Below are positions 60,148 to 64,000 of a stretch of 64,000 bases of DNA, one piece after another. Made by a program: the position numbers and the translations under genes. The notes below the pieces were generated by a model, which searched no databases, was not told the origin of the DNA, and was given only the letters and a program-made list of their open reading frames with translations. Every line of letters starts with the position of its first letter. Positions within the stretch are counted from its first letter, which is position 1. This DNA is from Paenibacillus sp. UNC499MF (GTDB taxonomy: Bacteria; Bacillota; Bacilli; Paenibacillales; NBRC-103111), in the NCBI RefSeq assembly GCF_900107975.1, contig NZ_FNVF01000005.1, positions 180,304 through 244,303 on the forward strand, given 5' to 3'.

Positions 60148-60810
60148 TTACCGGATTACGCGGCTCTCAAACGTATCGATCTGCTCCTTCGTGCCGATCA
60201 CGACCATGACGTCTTTCTCGTGCAGGACATCTTCGGCGGTAGGCGCGATAATCACGTCGTCCGTTTTATTGATGGCGACGATGCTGCAGCCGTATTTGGC
60301 CCGCGGATCGAGCTCTTTCAAGGTCAGGCCGGATATACGCCGGGATACGACGAGCTCGGCGATCGTGTAGTTTTTGGACAATTCGATGTAATCGAGAAGA
60401 TTCGGCGACACCAGCTGATGAGCCACCCGCACGCCCATGTCCCGCTCCGGAAAAATAATCCGGTCCACGCCGATTTTCTCCAGCACTTTGGCATGCTGAT
60501 CGGTCAGCGCCTTCGCGACGACCGTTTTGACGCCAAGCTCTTTCAGCAGAATGGCGGCCATGATACTCGCCTGGATGTTGTCCCCGATAGCCACGACGGC
60601 GCAGTCGAAATTACGGACGCCGAGCGAGCGGAGAACCTCTTCGTCCGTCGCGTCCGCCACTACGGTATGGGTGAGCTTGTCGCTCATCTCGTCCACTTTC
60701 TCTTCGTCTCTGTCAATGCCCAGCACCTCATGCCCGAGCTGAGTCAATTCTTTGGATAAACTGGAACCGAAGCGTCCGAGTCCGATAACTGCATATTGAA
60801 TGAAAGCCAT
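60148..60810 (-). CDS. ktrA: Potassium uptake regulatory subunit KtrA/KtrC (RCK protein)
   Basis: This 220-residue protein has an RCK_N Rossmann domain (IQYAVIGLGRFGSSLSKELT, IDRDEEKVDEMSD, TVVADATDEEVL) that binds ATP/ADP/NAD(H), and an RCK_C domain (from about 140) that binds c-di-AMP in relatives. It forms an octameric ring gating the KtrB-type channel. The start follows TAAGGAGAAACAAAACA. It lies 14 nt after ktrB in the same operon. Confidence 0.95.
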   Translation of the reverse strand: MAFIQYAVIGLGRFGSSLSKELTQLGHEVLGIDRDEEKVDEMSDKLTHTVVADATDEEVLRSLGVRNFDCAVVAIGDNIQASIMAAILLKELGVKTVVAKALTDQHAKVLEKIGVDRIIFPERDMGVRVAHQLVSPNLLDYIELSKNYTIAELVVSRRISGLTLKELDPRAKYGCSIVAINKTDDVIIAPTAEDVLHEKDVMVVIGTKEQIDTFESRVIR

Positions 60811-60824
60811 TGTTTTGTTTCTCC

Positions 60825-62168
60825 TTAACCTATCGTGATTTTTCCTTCGGGATAACGGTAAAGCTCTTTCTCGGCCTTAGGCTGCAGCGCATATGCCAGT
60901 GTAAGAGGACCGAGACGTCCGGCGAACATGGTGAGGGCGATCATGACCTTACCGAACAGGGTAAGCTTCGTAGTCAGCCCCAGGGTGAGTCCAACGGTGC
61001 CGAATGCCGAAGTCACTTCATATAAAATCATAAGAAACTCGTGATCTTCCGTCGTAGACAGCAGCATGGTGACAAAAATAACAAGAAAAAGTGCAAACAT
61101 CGTCAGCGTGATCGCCTTCAAAATTCGTTCCTTGCCGAGACGGTTGCGGAAGAAGACGATATCTTCTTTACCGCGCACCATCGCGACGATGGCTCCTACA
61201 AGCATCGTAAACGTAGTCGTCTTGATCCCGCCCCCGGTAGATCCCGGAGAAGCACCGATAAACATCAGGATGATCATAAAAAATTGAGTGGCCTGGCGGA
61301 TAGCGGCGAGATCAAGCGTGTTCGCCCCCGCCGTACGCGGTGTGACCGATTGAAAAAACGAAGCGAGAATTTTGCCGCCGAAGTCCAGCGAACCCAGCGT
61401 TTTTGAATTGGAATACTCGAAGATGAAAATCACGAGCGCTCCGGTCACGATCAGAATACTTGTGGCGCTCAGCACCACCTTGGAGTGGAGGGTCAGCCTC
61501 TTCGTTTTCCGGTAATCCATCACATCGGACATGACGATAAAACCGATTCCGCCCAGAACGATGAGCGCCATCGTCACTACATTGGTAATAAAATCGTCGG
61601 CGTAAGCGGTCAGCGAAGTGAAGGGGCCCGTGATCGGACCGAACAGGTCAAACCCCGCATTGTTGAAAAAGGAAACGGCGTGCCAGATGCCATAGTACAG
61701 CCCCTTCGGAAAACCCAGATCCATCGACCAGCGGGCCGTGAACAGGACGGCCGCGATTCCTTCGATCGTCAGCGAGTAAATCAGTACTTTCCGGAAAAGG
61801 CGTACAATGCCTTCCATGCTGCCCTGGTTCAAGGCTTCCTGGAGCAGCAGTCTTTCGCGGAGCGATATCTTCTTGCGCAGGATAAAGGCAAAAAGCGTCG
61901 CCATACTCATGAAACCGAGGCCGCCGATTTGAATGAGCGAAATAATTACGATTTGCCCGAACGTCGTAAAATGCGTTCCGGTGTCAACCACGACCAGACC
62001 TGTCACGCAGGTAGCCGAGGTGGCCGTAAAGAGGGCGTCGATGAACGGAAGCGGAAGCCCGTCCGTTGACGAGATCGGCAGCATCAGCAGGCCGGAGCCG
62101 ATAAAAATAATGAGCGCGAACCCGAGAACGAGAATCTGCGGCGGCGTAAATCTCGACTTTTTTAGCAC
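60825..62168 (-). CDS. ktrB: Potassium transporter membrane subunit KtrB/KtrD
   Basis: This 447-residue TrkH/KtrB protein has four pore repeats with selectivity-filter loops: ATSATCVTGLVVVDTG, HAVSFFNNAGFDLFG, SVTPRTAGANT and EVTSAFGTVGLTLG. The middle gate loop region GASPGSTGGGIKTTTF is present. It takes up K+ with Na+. The start is GTG at 62168, 7 nt after AGGAGG. First gene of the operon, directly behind a c-di-AMP riboswitch. Confidence 0.96.
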   Translation of the reverse strand: MLKKSRFTPPQILVLGFALIIFIGSGLLMLPISSTDGLPLPFIDALFTATSATCVTGLVVVDTGTHFTTFGQIVIISLIQIGGLGFMSMATLFAFILRKKISLRERLLLQEALNQGSMEGIVRLFRKVLIYSLTIEGIAAVLFTARWSMDLGFPKGLYYGIWHAVSFFNNAGFDLFGPITGPFTSLTAYADDFITNVVTMALIVLGGIGFIVMSDVMDYRKTKRLTLHSKVVLSATSILIVTGALVIFIFEYSNSKTLGSLDFGGKILASFFQSVTPRTAGANTLDLAAIRQATQFFMIILMFIGASPGSTGGGIKTTTFTMLVGAIVAMVRGKEDIVFFRNRLGKERILKAITLTMFALFLVIFVTMLLSTTEDHEFLMILYEVTSAFGTVGLTLGLTTKLTLFGKVMIALTMFAGRLGPLTLAYALQPKAEKELYRYPEGKITIG

Positions 62169-62239
62169 ATGATTTCCTCCTATATGAAGCACAAAAAAGA
62201 CACTGGAGTCCCACTGCCCTTTCGGTTATGGTTCCTGCT

Positions 62240-62372
62240 GGTCGCCTACGAAGTTAGCTGACGGATTCGGATGTACAGGCCACCCTATTTACCCTGCCCG
62301 ATTCAGGCACAAGCGGTAAAATTCACCCCAATGTATGGTTCCCCCGTTTTCCTGCGGAAATTCGGCGTATGA
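62240..62372 (-). promoter_or_regulatory. c-di-AMP riboswitch (ydaO/yuaA class)
   Basis: On the minus strand the ydaO landmarks occur in order: GCCGAATTTCCGCAGG, CGGGGGAACCA, TTGGGGTGAATTTTACCGC, GGGCAGGGTAAATAGGGTGG and the highly conserved ATCCGAATCCGTCAGCTAAC followed by TTCGTAGGCG. It ends about 75 nt before the ktrB start. In this class, c-di-AMP binding switches downstream genes, often K+ transporters, off. A T-run follows shortly downstream, but I could not define the terminator stem. Confidence 0.93.
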
Positions 62373-62555
62373 AGTTGTGCGAAGAAATGATCATCCGCAT
62401 TATATATCTGTTATTAAACAAGCACAAAGCCCTTTTAACCGGATTTTACGGGAGGAAACTTAGACAATCTTCCTGCAGCTAACTGGGAGACACGAATTGG
62501 CATCCTTACGCAAACTGTGATACGGTAAAAAAAACGATCGGTGAAGGAGCTGACC

Positions 62556-64000
62556 ATGAAAAAATACGGTCCGGATAAACCGCTGCTGCTTCTGGCCCTG
62601 ACCGGATTCCTTCTGTATGCGGCCGTGGTTTATATCTACAATACCGGGGCCGCTCCCGCCGGTTCCGATCCTTACGAAACGGCTGCTTCCATTACGAAAG
62701 AACAGGCCGCGGACGCGGCGGTCGAATGGCTGCGGCAGCGGCCGGACACCGCTATCGAAAGCGGCACAGGCAGCGTTGCCGCCGGAGGCTCTCCCGGTAC
62801 TTTCGTCAGCTATCAATCGGAGAAGGAACTGAGCGGCTATCTCACCAAAGAGAAGCTTCAAAAGGTGTATGACAAAAGCTACGCCAGCCGGATACCCGTC
62901 GATTACTACCGGGTAGAGGTCGCCGAGCCTTCTCCCTCGGACCGCAAGTGGATCATCGACATCCACATGACGACGAAAGCCGTCATCGGCTGGTCCGGCA
63001 CCGGCGGCGAAGAGCGGGCGGCCGTGTCCGCCCCCGATGCGGAGAAGCTCGCCCGGGACGCGATAACAAGACAGGGCTACGAAGAGGCGGAGTTCAAGCG
63101 GATCAGCCCTCCTGCCGCCAAATCCGGCCAGCTGCTGTTCGAGCGGCAGAAAGAGCCTGTCGGGGACGCGAAGCTGACGATCGGTGTGGAGCTGGACGGC
63201 GCCTCCGTTTCCTCGTTCACCCAGTCGTTCGGGCTTCCCGCCGCTTTTACCTCATGGCTGGAGCACCAGGAGGATACCGCCTCCATGTGGACCCGCATCA
63301 GCTTGTGGGGGAACGGCCTGATGGCCCTGATCGCTCTGGGCTACACCGTCCTTAAATGGAGGACGGTCGATTTTTCGCGGGGCGCCCTGTTAACGGCCGT
63401 GTATGCCGTGATCTACGTCATGAACAACATCAACATGTACCCGGCCTACAAAGCCGGCAGCACACTGACGAGAAGCGGTCAGGAAGCGATGCTTTCGATC
63501 GTGCTGATCAATTTCGTCACGCTGCTGATGGCCGCGGCCGTCTACTTCTCCTTCACGGCGGGCGAAGCCTTGTGGAGACGCGAAGGAAAGTCCGTCATGC
63601 CCCGCTGGCGCGACGCCGACTTCGGTTCGCGCGTAACCCGCGGCATGGTGCAGGGGTATCTGCTCTGCCTTTTCCTGCTCGGCCTCCAGCAGGTGCTGTT
63701 CCTTGTGGCGGAGAAAGGCTTCGGCGTCTGGTCGGTGAACGACCCGATGTCCTCTCCCCGCAACATGCTGCAGCCCGCCCTTCTTCCGCTGATGGCTTGG
63801 GCGGCGGGCATATCGGAGGAAGCCACCTTCCGGCTGCTAGGCGTCGCCCTGTTCAGCAGGCTGCTCCGGTACAGATGGCTGGCCGTGCTTCTGCCGAGCC
63901 TTATCTGGGCGGCGGGACACACCGCCTACCCGATCTACCCCGTGTACACCAGGCTGATTGAGGTAACGGTGCTCGGCCTCGTATTCGGCTATGCCTTCCT
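62556..64000 (+). CDS. CPBP-family intramembrane metalloprotease (3' end cut by window)
   Basis: An open frame of 481 codons runs off the right edge. The ATG at 62556 follows GAAGGAGCTGACC. An N-terminal span (PLLLLALTGFLLYAAVVYIY) precedes an extracytoplasmic domain of about 210 residues, then several spans begin near residue 250. The CPBP/Abi glutamate motif is SEEATFRLLG and a following histidine motif is WAAGHTAYP. Family members cleave membrane substrates or process bacteriocin-type peptides. The large N-terminal extracytoplasmic domain is unusual for the family. Function unknown; the final histidine motif lies beyond the window. Confidence 0.85.
   Translation, partial: MKKYGPDKPLLLLALTGFLLYAAVVYIYNTGAAPAGSDPYETAASITKEQAADAAVEWLRQRPDTAIESGTGSVAAGGSPGTFVSYQSEKELSGYLTKEKLQKVYDKSYASRIPVDYYRVEVAEPSPSDRKWIIDIHMTTKAVIGWSGTGGEERAAVSAPDAEKLARDAITRQGYEEAEFKRISPPAAKSGQLLFERQKEPVGDAKLTIGVELDGASVSSFTQSFGLPAAFTSWLEHQEDTASMWTRISLWGNGLMALIALGYTVLKWRTVDFSRGALLTAVYAVIYVMNNINMYPAYKAGSTLTRSGQEAMLSIVLINFVTLLMAAAVYFSFTAGEALWRREGKSVMPRWRDADFGSRVTRGMVQGYLLCLFLLGLQQVLFLVAEKGFGVWSVNDPMSSPRNMLQPALLPLMAWAAGISEEATFRLLGVALFSRLLRYRWLAVLLPSLIWAAGHTAYPIYPVYTRLIEVTVLGLVFGYAF

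Overview
The window looks like chromosomal DNA from a spore-forming, moderately high-GC member of the Paenibacillaceae (Paenibacillus-like). The evidence is Bacillales-type AGGAGG ribosome binding sites before nearly every gene, Firmicutes-only families (GlpP, KtrA/KtrB, DUF2573, UPF0180, free-methionine-sulfoxide reductase, SLH surface protein), a three-gene sdhCAB operon, two Firmicutes-type riboswitches, a CcpA cre box, and candidate mother-cell sporulation promoters. No rRNA, tRNA, CRISPR array, insertion sequence or prophage was seen. Both edges cut a gene: a repeat protein on the left and a CPBP protease on the right.

Layout. 1-4.1 kb: a spore-surface-like cluster (10-residue tandem-repeat protein, GT4 glycosyltransferase, YkuD L,D-transpeptidase) with SigK-like promoters. 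4.4-10 kb: a glycerol-3-phosphate module, with glpP followed by a structured leader/terminator, a HAD-IIA phosphatase and ugpB-ugpA-ugpE. 10.1-12 kb: a lysine riboswitch controlling lysP. 12-14 kb: an acetate-type symporter operon with a cre box. 14.5-16.6 kb: psd and a fosmidomycin-resistance-type MFS pump. 16.7-18.9 kb: an ECF sigma/anti-sigma operon ending in an overlooked 41-residue membrane peptide. 19-25.4 kb: alpha/beta hydrolase, racemase-like protein, enolase-superfamily enzyme, fRMsr and malic enzyme. 25.5-27.6 kb: a MocR-type regulator with a nine-copy 48-bp minisatellite in its linker and arginine at the usual PLP-lysine position. 28-30.6 kb: a PrsW-protease/C-terminal-domain fusion followed by a small acidic protein, resembling a polymorphic toxin/immunity pair.

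30.9-49.2 kb is mostly housekeeping and signalling: an aminotransferase, a phosphoesterase, a 26-residue peptide plus terminator ahead of a DUF5317/GGDEF-EAL operon, an LLM oxidoreductase, an SLH protein, a DEAD-box helicase, an ECF sigma factor, CheX, a HAD phosphatase, and LysR plus a histidinol-phosphatase-type protein. 49.4-58.7 kb: a Q-rich protein, a zinc CDF exporter, a quinone reductase, an EamA transporter, sdhCAB with a divergent LysR, and a small AT-richer gene behind a MerR-type promoter. 58.8-62.4 kb: a potassium-homeostasis operon (ktrB-ktrA-CPA1 antiporter) behind a c-di-AMP (ydaO) riboswitch.

The strongest leads are the PrsW fusion with its candidate immunity protein, the unusual MocR protein, the GlpP-linked leader RNA, the peptide/terminator leader of the c-di-GMP gene, and several tiny ORFs. 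All family calls come from reading motifs and recalling families; no database search was run.
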